From Argopecten irradians (taxonomy: Eukaryota; Mollusca; Bivalvia; Pectinida; Pectinidae): 64,000 bases of DNA. Of the stretch, positions 1-12,100 are shown piece after piece. The stretch spans positions 35,875,262 through 35,939,261 of the forward strand of contig NC_091144.1 in assembly GCF_041381155.1 (NCBI RefSeq), read 5' to 3'. The position numbers were made by a program, and so were the translations under genes. Below the pieces are notes generated by a model, which saw nothing but the letters and a program-made list of their open reading frames with translations, had not been told where the DNA came from and did no database searches. Each line of letters opens with the position of its first letter. Position 1 is the first letter of the stretch.

Positions 1-425
1 GATATAGTGACCATAGTAGCCTTCTTTCAATTTGGATCAACCAGAGATTTAACAATACTTTGTCGATTCCATGTCAGATCATCTCAGGCAAGTATTTTCA
101 GCCAAATCACATAGGCAGAACTTGAGAAGAAGTTCAAAATTTGTGTTTTTTTTCAAGATGGCGGCTGTGCGGCCATCTTGGATTTTCGACATCGACCCGA
201 AAAAAATAAAAAATAAACAACACTTTGTCGGGGACCATGTCATGATCATGTTTCAAGCAAGTATCAGCCATAAGTCGACTCCAGTAAAACTTGGAGAAGA
301 ATTTCAAAAATTGTGTTTTTTTCAATATGGCTAGAAATGTGCCTTTCATGTCTTGGATTTCGGATTGAGACCCGAAAAATATACAACACATTGTGTTCGT
401 AGACCCCCATGTCCATGATCATTCA
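1..425. repeat. Tandem 'ATGGCGGC' bivalve-type repeat, about 2.3 units
   Basis: Units of about 166-174 bp, each with a 'caagatggcggctgtg...ggccatcttgg' palindrome, a 'gacccgaaaaa' block and a 'gaccatgtca.gatcat' block. The same unit occurs once more at about 14,830-15,060. The small open frames here are by-products of the repeat. Repeats of this look are common in bivalve genomes (from memory). Confidence 0.75.
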
Positions 426-689
426 ATAATTACATTATATTATAACTATATAGCATATTGGTTTATGATACGTGACATGAAAACATTCTCTTGGTACAGA
501 GAAGGGACCAATCCTAATTTCAAAGTTTATATGAGGCAAAAAGGAAAAGTCACAATCCACACTTTTACCAAACATTGCGCATACTGTGATATTGGAAACT
601 TTCTCAATCGCACGAGTTGTAGAACTTGAGAAACCGATCCCAACATAATTTCATGAATGTTTATAAGACGGTTACGGCTGCCTTGTGAA

Positions 690-840
690 TCTTGCAATTA
701 TGACGTCATTATTTTGTGAGCAAAACTTGGGTCATTTTTTCTGAAAAGTCCTGATGTTTAAAATCGCAAATACATGACGTCACAAAATTAATGAATCAAT
801 ACCTATCTGCAAGAGCAATAACTCTGTATTACGCAAAAAT
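690..840. repeat. CRE-bearing MITE, diverged copy
   Basis: Contains 'atgacgtcattattttgtgag' and an inverted 'catgacgtcacaaa', then 'gcaataactctgtattacgc'. These are core and right-arm blocks of the family whose best copy is at 3,663-3,833. The left terminal arm is degraded. Confidence 0.5.
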
Positions 841-1065
841 GTGTAAATTATAGAATTTTTGAAGGAATGTGCATCATGAATAAATAACCTGTAAAACATA
901 AATTCAAAATTTTAATATTCTAAACAAACCCTTTCTGAAATTATGCATGACAATAAATTGAATTGATGACATAAATGCAAACGCATGCATGCTATGAGTA
1001 TTTTGTTTTTATCCACACAACAAACTACATAGATTTAATGCTTTTTCACAAATCGCATATTATTC

Positions 1066-1290
1066 TGTATTTGCACATTACAGAGTTATTCTGCCCTTGC
1101 AAGGTAGGTAAGGAATTGTAACAAATCAAGTCGTATCGTAGAATGTGTCCATTTTCTACTCCCTCTAGGGCGGAAAAACCGAAGTTAAGTTTTGCTCACA
1201 CAAAATAGAACCGTTCACACAATTGAGATACCACTAACTAGCAAGGAGAGTCTAACTCTCGTTAAAATGTGCAAAAGACAGAGAATAACT
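1066..1290. repeat. CRE-bearing MITE, diverged copy
   Basis: The left arm reads 'gcacattacagagttattct' followed by 'gcccttgcaaggtaggta'. The right arm is a diverged inverted form ending near 'taactctcgttaaaatgtgc'. The TGACGTCA cores seen in other copies are lost. Confidence 0.45.
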
Positions 1291-1747
1291 AAGTGTCCTG
1301 GCTGGATATACCAATGTCTCGTCTCCATCTTAATTATTATAAATGAAATTTACATCGTATATGAATATTGATCAAGACTTAAGAAACTACTGTTCTTCAG
1401 CTTAATGAAATATTTTTTTTTTTCATGGACAAGGTGGTTTTCTAAATCTCATTAATAGGGTCTCACCTAGGTATTTGTTTTAAAAATCGCCATATGGATT
1501 ATATTTCTGACAATTGATTGGTCTCTCCTTGGGACTAGAGTTCTTATAAATATAATAGCCGATTAACTAATAAAACCAATATATAACTTCGAGTTCAATA
1601 TAGGTGCCCACTCACCTTTTTTCGGAAGCCTCAATTAACATTAAAATATATTAAAACCTAAAACCGATTTAAAGTTAGTATTATTTTGATTTCTTTTTAG
1701 TTGATAAAATGGTATTGATAATAAGCTAACCAATTGATCCTTATTAA

Positions 1748-2120
1748 GATGACATGCTCCACCGTTCACCCACACGGAAAGCCGAGCAGTAAACCGATGT
1801 CTTCACAATATTGAACAATTAATTTGTGTTTAATATCGTGTTTATATATTGTATAGATTAACACAAAAAAGTAAATATAAAATTATTTATTATTTCTTGC
1901 CCTTTGGTCGCATGCACAAATCATTAGCGTGTATCGCGTGTCCTTATAGGAGATGAGTGACGCCAAAACTCGGAATTTTTTCGGGTATGCAATTGATTAT
2001 TTTTGATATTTTTTATCTTGAAATAAAATTGGAAGCTCAAACTCAAAGGTGGTAATAATGTAAAGTAAGTAAAATGGAATCCCCTCTTATCCAATGGCAC
2101 AAATAGTAAACTGATAAAGG
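1748..2120 (-). repeat. GATGCTCCACC MITE (TA-flanked family), degenerate copy
   Basis: Reverse-oriented relative to the copy at 12,228. Shared blocks include 'catgctccaccg', 'ttggtcgcatgca', 'ttttttcgggtatgcaatt' and 'ggtggtaataatgtaaagta'. The right terminal repeat is no longer recognisable. Confidence 0.55.
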
Positions 2121-2704
2121 AAAACAAACTTCATACAGTTAATTTTTTACATATTAACATAAAAAATGTCTATCATAATATTGATAATCGTCTATCTGTA
2201 TCCAATCTTTAACACACAGAGTATCTGGTATCACGTCTAAACACGTTACAGTAATTTGTCTTCTGTATATGTAACAAGCATATTCTTGGCTTGGTTGCAA
2301 ACTCAGTTCACATTTGATATAGAGACTTATAACAAATATTTACTGGTGCATCAAAAACTGCTGGACTAAAAGTTTAAACAGTTGTTTAGGTATAATATGT
2401 TACACTTGTCAGTGGCAAGTCTCACTTTTTAGACTTCATATTAAATGCCAACATACAAAATTTCAACAATCAATAAGAAAAAAAGAGAAGAGTCCCCGAC
2501 CTTCAACATGCTTCCAAAATTACAAAATCCTATAACTTATCAATATAATACAATATGATACACGAGAAATTAATCTATAAATGAACACATGATAAATGGC
2601 ACATGTTGACTGATACAGTTTCTACTCCTCTACTGCTATATTGCACTGAAGTGAGCTATCATTTTATATACCATTAATCATTGAATTTATTGGAGGCTGA
2701 CTGC

Positions 2705-2817
2705 ACTATTGACCCATTCACCCCTGAAGATGCACTTAGACTAATCTAAATCAAAGGCTGGAATAGTCCATTTTAGAAATTCAGGGGTGAATAAGTTATA
2801 TAATAGTGAAAATCCAG
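2705..2817. repeat. Small foldback element with CACCCCTGA ends
   Basis: The left arm 'tattgacccattcacccctg' is answered by an inverted 'caggggtgaataagttatat' about 85 bp later. Related partial blocks occur near 8,716-8,790 and 12,605-12,640. Confidence 0.5.
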
Positions 2818-3662
2818 ATATAGTGATAGTCTGGAAAACTTCAAATTTCAAAACTGTAAAAACATAAAAAGAGCCATCATCAGAGATCCATGGTTGATCG
2901 CACTACATAACGCTGTGATAAGTGTAGCGTAGCGTTGTGCAAACAACCGAGGGTCTCAGGCGATGATAATGAGCTTGATATGTTTTTTTTTTAATTCTTG
3001 TAAAAACTGTTTAATGTTTGTGAATGGAGTTGATTTTGCCAAGTTATTGACTAGCTTGTTTAGAGAGTCACTAGAAAATTAGCCTTTCTAATGGGCAAAT
3101 GAGGTACATGGTAAGACTATATGGTAACAATATAAGAAATTGAGCTACATATCCTAAACCATAACACCTATTCATTCCACAAACATTTCAAAGCAAGACA
3201 GGACACAATGATGAAATGAGACACAGCGAATGTAGGCAATTACATGCCTCCCAACCCCTCTCCAATAATCTGTTCTGTTAGACAGGCATGTAACAAACCA
3301 AATATGATGAGATATATATAACATACAAACATTATTTAGCATACTTCTGCTGCATGTTTCGGAATTTACGGAAGTAAGCAAAATTATAAATCAATCAATT
3401 AATCATACAAAGATAATCACAACTATTATTACTGAGAAAAACGATATATATATTATTAAAGTTTTGTTTTAAAAAAAGTCTGAAATCCCTAAACCAGGTA
3501 ATGTTTGACTTTCAGTTGATACCTTATAGAAAATTTTAAACCAGGCAACACAATATCAAACTTAATTCATCAAAGAAACTGATTTATAAGAAATTGTTTG
3601 CAATATTACATTGTATCTATGAAAAGGCAACCAAAACAAAAAGTTAAATAACTTATTCCGTC

Positions 3663-3833
3663 TTTGCATATTACAGAGTTAGCTCCCTTGAGGGTAGGTA
3701 TCGATTGTTACGTCATTATTTTGTGAGCGCAATTCACGTTGTTTTCTCCGAAAAATATGACGTTTCACTCTCAAACACATGACGTCACAATCAATACCTA
3801 CCCGCAAGGGCAGATAACTCTGTAATATGCAAA
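3663..3833. repeat. CRE-bearing MITE, best-preserved copy (about 170 bp)
   Basis: Terminal inverted repeats of about 50 bp begin 'tttgcatattacagagtta' and end 'taactctgtaatatgcaaa'. Inside each arm is a cAMP-response-element-like block (TTACGTCA on the left, TGACGTCA on the right). There is no coding capacity, so it is a non-autonomous element. Confidence 0.75.
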
Positions 3834-4919
3834 TACACAATATGTTTATAAAGATTGAAAACGGAATGCCATTTTCTTTATTTGAGAAATGTTATGTCAT
3901 TTTCCATGTATCAGTTCATAAGAGTTCGAGACAGACATGGAATGATTTTTCTTGCTTCTGGTTAAAACCAGTGATTTCTTCAAGAAATTTAATTAATTAG
4001 CTAGTGAATTTGAAAGTATGAGCAATGCATGAATACTTTCTTATACTCCAAAATGTAATATTTATAATTTTTCTTCAGCTAGCTGGCCCTCAGGAAACCT
4101 CTTATTTTCAGGTGAATGAACCTTTTTGTCCCCCTACCTCTGGCTATAAATACATTAAAAAAAAATAAAGTACATTGTCGATGTGAGCTCTTGGTGTATA
4201 AAATATCACTTAATCACATGTATCAATTAGGAAATATTACATTATTTTAGTTGCTCTTAACTCGACCCTTTTAAAATTTGTAACAAAGAGCTTTTCAATT
4301 CAAATTCATACTGAAACATCAGAATAATCAAAATCAACCCCCTCCCCTTCACCCCCGATCTTCTATGCATAAATTATAGTTAAGACAAGTGTTTTAGATG
4401 TTTATAAAAATGCATTCTGTTGTTGTCTCATCTTTATACACGTGTTTGTACACTAGTGTTACAAAAGTCAGAGGAATGATATTGTGACCATTAGCTGATT
4501 GGTCTCAGCTTGATACGAAAGAGATCAAGAGGTTTAATCAACAGACAAAACAGACAACAAATAATACGACCCAAAATAGTATTATGATTTACATGTAATG
4601 TTTTTCTGATTGTAAGTGTAAAATAGACCACAAAAAATTATGCTACAAATGATGAAACAAACCTCAATATTAATAGGGCTATGATGTTATGTACTAAAAT
4701 ATTTAGAAATTTACAAATAGAAATTAACTATTGTAAACAGTACAAGTTTTACCAGGTTAAATGTTATCCGTTTTAAATCAAAGCAAGTGATTTTTGTGAA
4801 GACAATATTTTTGCAATTATGATGGATTTGTTGTTGTAGTTGTGTGAAGTAGTAATTCATGAGCAGTGAGGAAAATTAGCTACTAAAATGTATATGTGCA
4901 AGTAATATGATAAGTGTTA

Positions 4920-5275
4920 GCATATTATAGAGTTATCTGCCCTTGCAGGTAGGTATTGATTATTACATCCTTATTTTGTGAGCGAAACATCATATTTTTT
5001 TTTAGTGAAAATGACGTTATTTTCCCCTCTTACAGTATGACATGAACTCTATTCAGTATTTGCATATTACAGAGTTATCTGCCCCTGTGGGTAGGTATTG
5101 ATTGTGACGTCATGTGTTTGCAAGCGTAACGTCACTTGTTTAGTAGAAAACAAAGTGAATTGTGCTCACACAATAATGATGCAACAATCGATAACTAACG
5201 ACAAGGGAGCTAACTCTGTAATATGCAAAGACAGAGTATTGACGTCACAAGGGTAGATAACTCTGTATTATGCAA
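4920..5275. repeat. Cluster of CRE-bearing MITE arms (partial, complete, extra right arm)
   Basis: A lone left arm lies at about 4,920-5,035. A complete element with both terminal repeats lies at about 5,059-5,229. A further right arm at about 5,238-5,275 carries TTGACGTCAC and ends 'taactctgtattatgcaa'. This looks like repeated insertion into, or local duplication of, the same element. Confidence 0.65.
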
Positions 5276-5736
5276 TGACGAACTATAATAGAATGTAGAG
5301 TATCAAAAGTTGTCACAGAAAACTGAATTACCCTGTGGGCCTATAATCATGCCTCGTAAATTCCCAAAAAAACCAAGGTTAATAGTAAGACTAAGAGTTC
5401 ATATTTACTTTATTATTGTCATTTTCAAAAATGCTGGTAAAATAATGTCAGTATTTTACCATTATGGTATGTTCCCCAATAGAAAAAAGATCAAGGGATC
5501 ATGCAGTAGCTGCCCTAATAAATTTTCTCTAGATATATCCCAGGTATATTTTTCTCTCCTCATTTTTCATCCATTATCATTATATTAAATCAAAATACTT
5601 TAGTAGAAAAGTTGTAGGATGTGTGATGTGGATACTAATTTACAAAAATATTTAGTACTAAATGCCAAAATGATGGAGACATATGATAGTCTGCTTCTAA
5701 GAAGATCTAATTCATGCCCAACATGTATAAGTAAAC

Positions 5737-5945
5737 CGTATTCGCTGTAATTAGCACCCCTCCCCCTATAAGCCCTTCTCCCTTCTTGTGGAGAAATTGA
5801 AGTTTTATAAACGCCCCTCCCTCCCTTCCTATGTATTATCTAACTTTTTTCAGATATGTTTCATCCACAACTTACATTTTTGTAAATAAGCACCACTTGT
5901 TTTAATAATTTTTAAGAACCCTGGGTGCTAATTATGGCGAATACG
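5737..5945. repeat. MITE with CGTATTCGC terminal inverted repeats
   Basis: The left end 'cgtattcgctgtaattagca' and right end 'tgctaattatggcgaatacg' are near-perfect inverted copies of about 23 bp, giving a 209-bp element. The interior is rich in C/T and has no coding capacity. Confidence 0.6.
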
Positions 5946-6137
5946 ATACTAAAAGTTACAGTACAGAGAATGGGCGGCATCAAGGTCGGAGACACTAACA
6001 ACAGACACTAACAACACACATTTTTAGCACTAATATTCAGAGAAATATCACAAGTTCTTATAAATTGAATGCCAAGCTTATATTCTGTATTCACCTTTCT
6101 CCAAATAACTTAAACAATTTACTCGATCATTCACTTT

Positions 6138-9100
6138 TTACTCCACCTTCAAAAGTTTACTGAATTCTTCTTGTGGTTTTAACTTCCATGATTCTTTGAC
6201 TTTCATCCTCTTAAGTTGTCCATCCCTGAAAAAGGCATCATGACAATATTACAATTGATAAAGATTCTCAACAATTTCAGATGAGTCAGAAGTTTTAAAT
6301 GTAACTGATATCAGCTGCTACCTGTCTCTTAAATTTAAGGAAAATTTTAACTTAAAATTCTCAACAGAAGTAGAGGAAAAATTCTTAAATTAAGGACATT
6401 CCTTAAAGTTAAAACTGTTAGGTACATTTTGGAGCAAAATAATGGCCACTTCCCCTAAAGAAATTTTGCTGTATTTTTCCTATTATATGTAAATATCTTC
6501 CCAAATAAAGAAAAAATCTCTAAAATATTCATGTTTCAAGAAAGATGCAATTTAGTGTTTTCCCAAGTGAAAAGGTACAGGCCCTGAAATTATTGAGTAA
6601 GAAAATCATGTATAACAGTTTCAAAATCAAACTAAATATATAGCTTGGTGGTTTATAAGCTTATTGAAGAATCTTAATGTATTCGTATAGCAAAGGATTT
6701 TGAATTCATTTAGCAAACTAGCTTTATTAAATAAGGAAAAGCAGTCTAAGACCTACCATTCTAAATCTACTAATCCACCTCGCCTTGCGATTTCCTTTTT
6801 CACTCTATTTGCAAAAGTAACTGCACTTTCATTTTCCTGTAAAACAAAAGGCAAATTTAATAAGATAATGGGGAGTGACTGGGGCTTAATGTTAATGGTA
6901 CATGTATCTAAAATGAAAAGCTACGTGCAAATCAAATGAACTACCAGCATTTATTAGCATTTTGATATATATATATATTTTAATGAAATAGCAGTCATTG
7001 TTATTACTGCTACAGTAGAAGTTATACCTGAGCATGTGAATAAATCTGCGGTAATTTTAACAAAATGGACTCCTATATTTTAGTATCTCAAATTTCCAAC
7101 CTTAGAGTCAAAACTGTATGGAAAAACCCTGTTTGTACCTGACTCTCAAATTTCTAATAACTAACTAACTAACTAACTATTAAAGTAGTTCAAAAGTTGG
7201 ATGGAAAATCGTGTTATATATACTTGACTCTAAAATCTGAAATCCAGGAGCCCCAAAGTCATGTTATAAACAAAAACTTACTTTTTTCTCCATTGGAGGT
7301 AGATACCACACATCAGCCACAAGGGCCCAACTCGTCAATATCTGGAACACGTGACTCAACATACCCATCTTACTGCTATCCCAGAATGCATCTCCAAATC
7401 GTGGATCATACTGTCACACAAACACAGATAGGGAAGATCAACATCATAATATGATTACAAAGAAATTAATACAGGAGTGATCCATTCATAGTCAAGAGAA
7501 ATATTTACTATTGCCAGAATGTTGTTTACTGATTTCAAACATATTTTTATTGTTATAAACTATTGACAATAGGGATTCGACACAAGTTTTATTTAATTTG
7601 TACCTTATATCTAAAGTGGCATCTCTCAAAATCGAATCTACAGAAGACTCCAGCTATTCACAAAACAGTAAATTTGTGCGCCTATTTGCATGAAATTCTC
7701 AAGTTTTGTACTCAAAGTTAATTGCAAAGAAAACAATATTGACATCAAAACTTTATTGATCTGTGAATATTGCATTTAAAGGAATTGGTTGACGACAAAA
7801 TAAAACCTCTGCGAATAGATTCCATTTATGAAATCGCGAAATATAGACGCCACAAGTTTATAGCGCTATGTATACGGAAAGTTTATCACCAAATTTATGG
7901 GAATTTAGCATGACAAAACACACGTGTAACATTCAACAGATTACAATATACCTACCTTTATTGCTACTGGGTATATTGTAGATCCTACCTCAAAACTACC
8001 CTTCTTAAACATCACAACAGACGTATTGTTTATACAGGTACCTACAACATCCACTTGTAATCACAACAGACGTATTGTTTATACAGGTACCTACAACATC
8101 CAATGTAACAGAATAATAACATAAAACCTATTGATACCTCTGCTTTAAAGCCACGTAACATGTGTTACTAATGCAAGATACAACATTCAGAAAACATTGT
8201 ATATAAACATATCTGCTATTGCTAGAGTTCAAAGATAAACAGTCGCTGTACTTTGCCATTAAAGTAAATTAAAAAAAAACCCAAATGTCCTCAAGATTTT
8301 TAATTAAAAATTGCTATTAATGATCTCCCTCTACCCAGACTTTTAATTAAAAAATGCTATTAATGATCTCCCTCTACCCTTCCATATAAAATGGAAAGAG
8401 GCAGATATGGGTAAAATCCTTTTCTATTTCAGAAAACATTAGAATAATTATTGTGCGCTACTTTTAATTTATAATTATAGGTACAAGGGAGATAATTGCA
8501 TCAAAAATTGACCTCAAGATCCCAGGGAGATTTTGACACCAACATATAATATAAATATGTATAATTTCTCAGTCAGAATTTTTCCCTGTTTCTCTTCCTT
8601 TCAATTACACAATTCTATGTTTGCATATCTCACCTTCAGGAAATATCAATATTGGCAGTTTATCTTCATTGTCAACATGTTCTTTTAATCTGTAAAATAA
8701 AAATCAGATATCAACTAATTCACCCACAAAGACACATTAGGGTCTTCTAAATCAAAGACTAGACCAGTCCATTATGAGATTTTAGGGAAAAATCTGCCTT
8801 AGTGATTGACCACTTCTGAGAAGAGACCACCTCTTTTACAAGACCAACTTTTGAGTCGTAAATGGTCAATTTCAACAAAATTTGGTATGTTATAAAAAAA
8901 CATTTCTAAATTTGCTGTAAACATTTGATAATCAAGACACCTCCGATCCCAGCCTAAACCGTTTTGAACATTACGACTTTTTGAAGTTTGCTGTTATCCA
9001 TTCTTTTAAAAATTCTTTTCTGAACGTAAAAGTTTTGTGTTCTTATGTATCCATATATAAAGTCACATTAATTTGTTCCTAGACATTTTCGTCCAGACGG

Positions 9101-12100
9101 CAAGTTTTCTGGACAATCGGTGGCCAGATTATCGGTGGTCCACTGTATATAGAACATTTTAATCTGTTTTTTGAGTGGTCATTATGGCTGTAACACAATT
9201 AACAACTATATAACCCTTATATATAAGACTTACATTCTAGCTACAAGGTGACGATCCCTGGCCTCCGACCTCTCGAACCAGATATGTGAAGTAGCCCGAG
9301 ATAGAGCTCGTTGGACTATACCAAGGAATCCATTGTGGGCTTGTCCTACCTGTGATGTACAAGAATTTTAATTTTATTTGATTCATATCATGCTCGACTT
9401 CCCTGAATTTAATTGTGTTTATTGAGCAATCAGGATATGATGTTTTAACATGAATTGATGTACATTGTTTGCTTATTAAAATGATCCATTTCTCGATAAA
9501 ATGATTTTTATAAATTTAAAATCCTAAACCAAACAATTTACCCGAGTCATGTTAAGGTATAGCACCATTTTGTATTTCCTATACAGTTGTACAAATATGA
9601 TTCCAGTTACATTTTCTACAGATCATGTATAATGTTATAAGATATGCATAAATATTTTTAGTATTTTCGATGTTACCATACTTCATTCTGTATTTTCATG
9701 TGAACGACTTAATTTACACATAACTGTAAGCCTTAAAGCCAAGAGTTTAATAATCCATCAACACAGTGACTAAATTTGAGGATTTTAGAAAAGTTCTATA
9801 TTATAAAACTTGTAGTAGACTTTGTCATGACAACTAACTAATAATTGTTGTCAGTTTCAAAGTTGAATTGCACATAAAGAGATCGGTAAGTTAGTTGAAG
9901 AATATGGTAATGTATAACATAAAATGTTCGTAGGTACTTAATTTCATAATATTGAATTTAAGAATCTTTTGATGGTTAGAAAAATATTCGCTGAATAATG
10001 TAAAAAAACCCAATTGTCTTTGTTTCAATATTCATGATTCATTAGCAACCACAAAAACAACAAAGAATTCTACAAAACGATTATTTCATGTTCTACAGTT
10101 ATTTGACTTGACAATTTACCATAGCGTAACAGCTATCACAGGAGAGGATAATGATATCTATAGGAGAGGTATGGTTGGCTACACATATCCCATTCTTGGC
10201 AATGTTCTCTCGGTTGTGGAAGGTCAGCACCGCAGAACAAGCTCGGGCTAGCAGACGGTGAGACATCAGACTGGCACGCTTATTCAGTCTTTTCTTTAGA
10301 CTGTAGAAATACAAAAAAGTTTTGTAAAAATTCACATTCTACATATGTCATAATATGTATTTGCACAAAGCAATATATAGTTTATGTCAAGTTTTCAAAC
10401 CTGTTATTTCGTGATTAAATTGTCGAATTTCAAATATCCAGTATATTTCCAAAACGATTTGTATGATAATTGTGTATCATTGCAGTTGTAATCAGGGTAA
10501 CTGTTATCATTCTAATGATGCATATACTATGCAAATGTTAACATCTTCTGCCAAGTTTTTCATCTAGAAATAATAGAGCGTATCTTTGAACAAAGATGAA
10601 TCTTAAGTGAATACATATTCTCCACAAAAAAAAACATTAGTCAGGATTACACTCTATTCTTTCTTAAACATGTGTTGGATAAACTTGAAATAGATATTAA
10701 TTACAGCCAAATGAGAATATTGTTAATAGAATGCTTATTCTTTTTGTTAGCTTACTTCTTTCTTATTCATTGTGTTACCTATTTCTTACTTATTCATTGT
10801 GTAAGCTTATTTCTTACTTATTCATTGTGTTAGCTTACTCGTTTTCTGGTAGATATCCAATAACTGCTGTCGAAAGAATTAACCAGGACAGCCCGGTAAT
10901 TAGGACTAGTGTTCTGAAACGACAATATTCAACACTATAACACTCTCAATGTGTGTGGTTGAAATACAAAATGGCAATCAAGATCAAACATGATAAGTGG
11001 TATCTTTTGCATGATTTTGTATGTAACAGAAGATAAGAAAAATGTTATGGCCAGATCAGGGTTCAAACCCAGGACCTCTGAACAATAGCTAGATCAAACC
11101 AGTAAACTAAGTGTCTTTTGTATGAATTTATGATTTTCATGAGACATGGGACTAGTAGTGGTCTTTTGCATGATTAAATATCTTTATTTTGAAATAAGTT
11201 ACATCGTGTTAAATTTACCTAAAAGGTAAGAGGACAAAGTATCGCACAAAACATCCCAACGACCAGAGAATGGTTAGGCGTACACTGTAAAAACAGAAAC
11301 AACATTTAATGGGTAATGTGTAAAGAATTATACAGGATTACTGGTAACTTAAAATTGAATATTGATTGGCAACACCATTTGGTAATGAATAAAATATTGA
11401 ATAGCAACATCGATCATTTGGTGATGTACAGTTAAACACTTATCACAAACACTTTTTTAACTAACTTTACAACTCGTTTATGATAGTGGAAAAGGAGAAG
11501 TTCAAAGTTCAAAGTTCAAAGTTGGTTGCAATGGTGATTACCATCCTACAATATGGAATAATCTTGAAAATAGTGATTAGTCAGGACGTGGATGACTTCA
11601 CATAGCGAGTTTGAGTATTATCAGAATCGTGGTGACACTGTCAAAAATTTCGCAAATGATGGACACTTGTTAAACATACCAAGCACACTTGACTTACACT
11701 GAACCAAATTATCATCGAGCTCTTTCCGTGACAATAAAACATACCTGATAAATTGGTGGCCCAGTGTTGTTCTTGTGAGAAAATTCCAACTTTTGAGCTC
11801 TGCAAGAAAACCAAAACAATACATCTGAATCCCAGAAATATATCACTATTTACCAAAAGTAGCAAATGAATGGCTTTGAACCCATCACGTTAACTCAGTT
11901 GGTCTTTAGAATTTGTAGTAAAAATATTTATTTGAAGACTATTTTTTTCGAGATAAACCATCTGACAAGAATACTAAATAGTTTACCTACCTTCAGCTGT
12001 AAAGCACTGTGTTACATCATCCTCAATGATCGCCTTGAGAAAATCAAAAAGAATTCGTTACAATCAAAACACAGACTATCTGTTTACATCCCTTCGGAAT

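Larger units (their letters stand above)
426..6137. other. Gene-free left flank rich in small inverted-repeat elements
   Basis: No exon or protein family is recognisable on either strand. The stretch holds several copies of a CRE-bearing MITE, a degenerate copy of the GATGCTCCACC MITE, two other foldback elements and AT-rich unique DNA. Part of 5,400-6,137 is probably the 3' UTR of the acyltransferase gene to the right. A minus-strand AATAAA (TTTATT at 5,409-5,414) is one candidate polyadenylation signal, but nothing proves its use. Confidence 0.6.

Noticed and set aside
11040-11125. tRNA gene
   Set aside because: A- and B-box-like blocks are present, but stems do not pair into a proper cloverleaf; called a SINE head instead.
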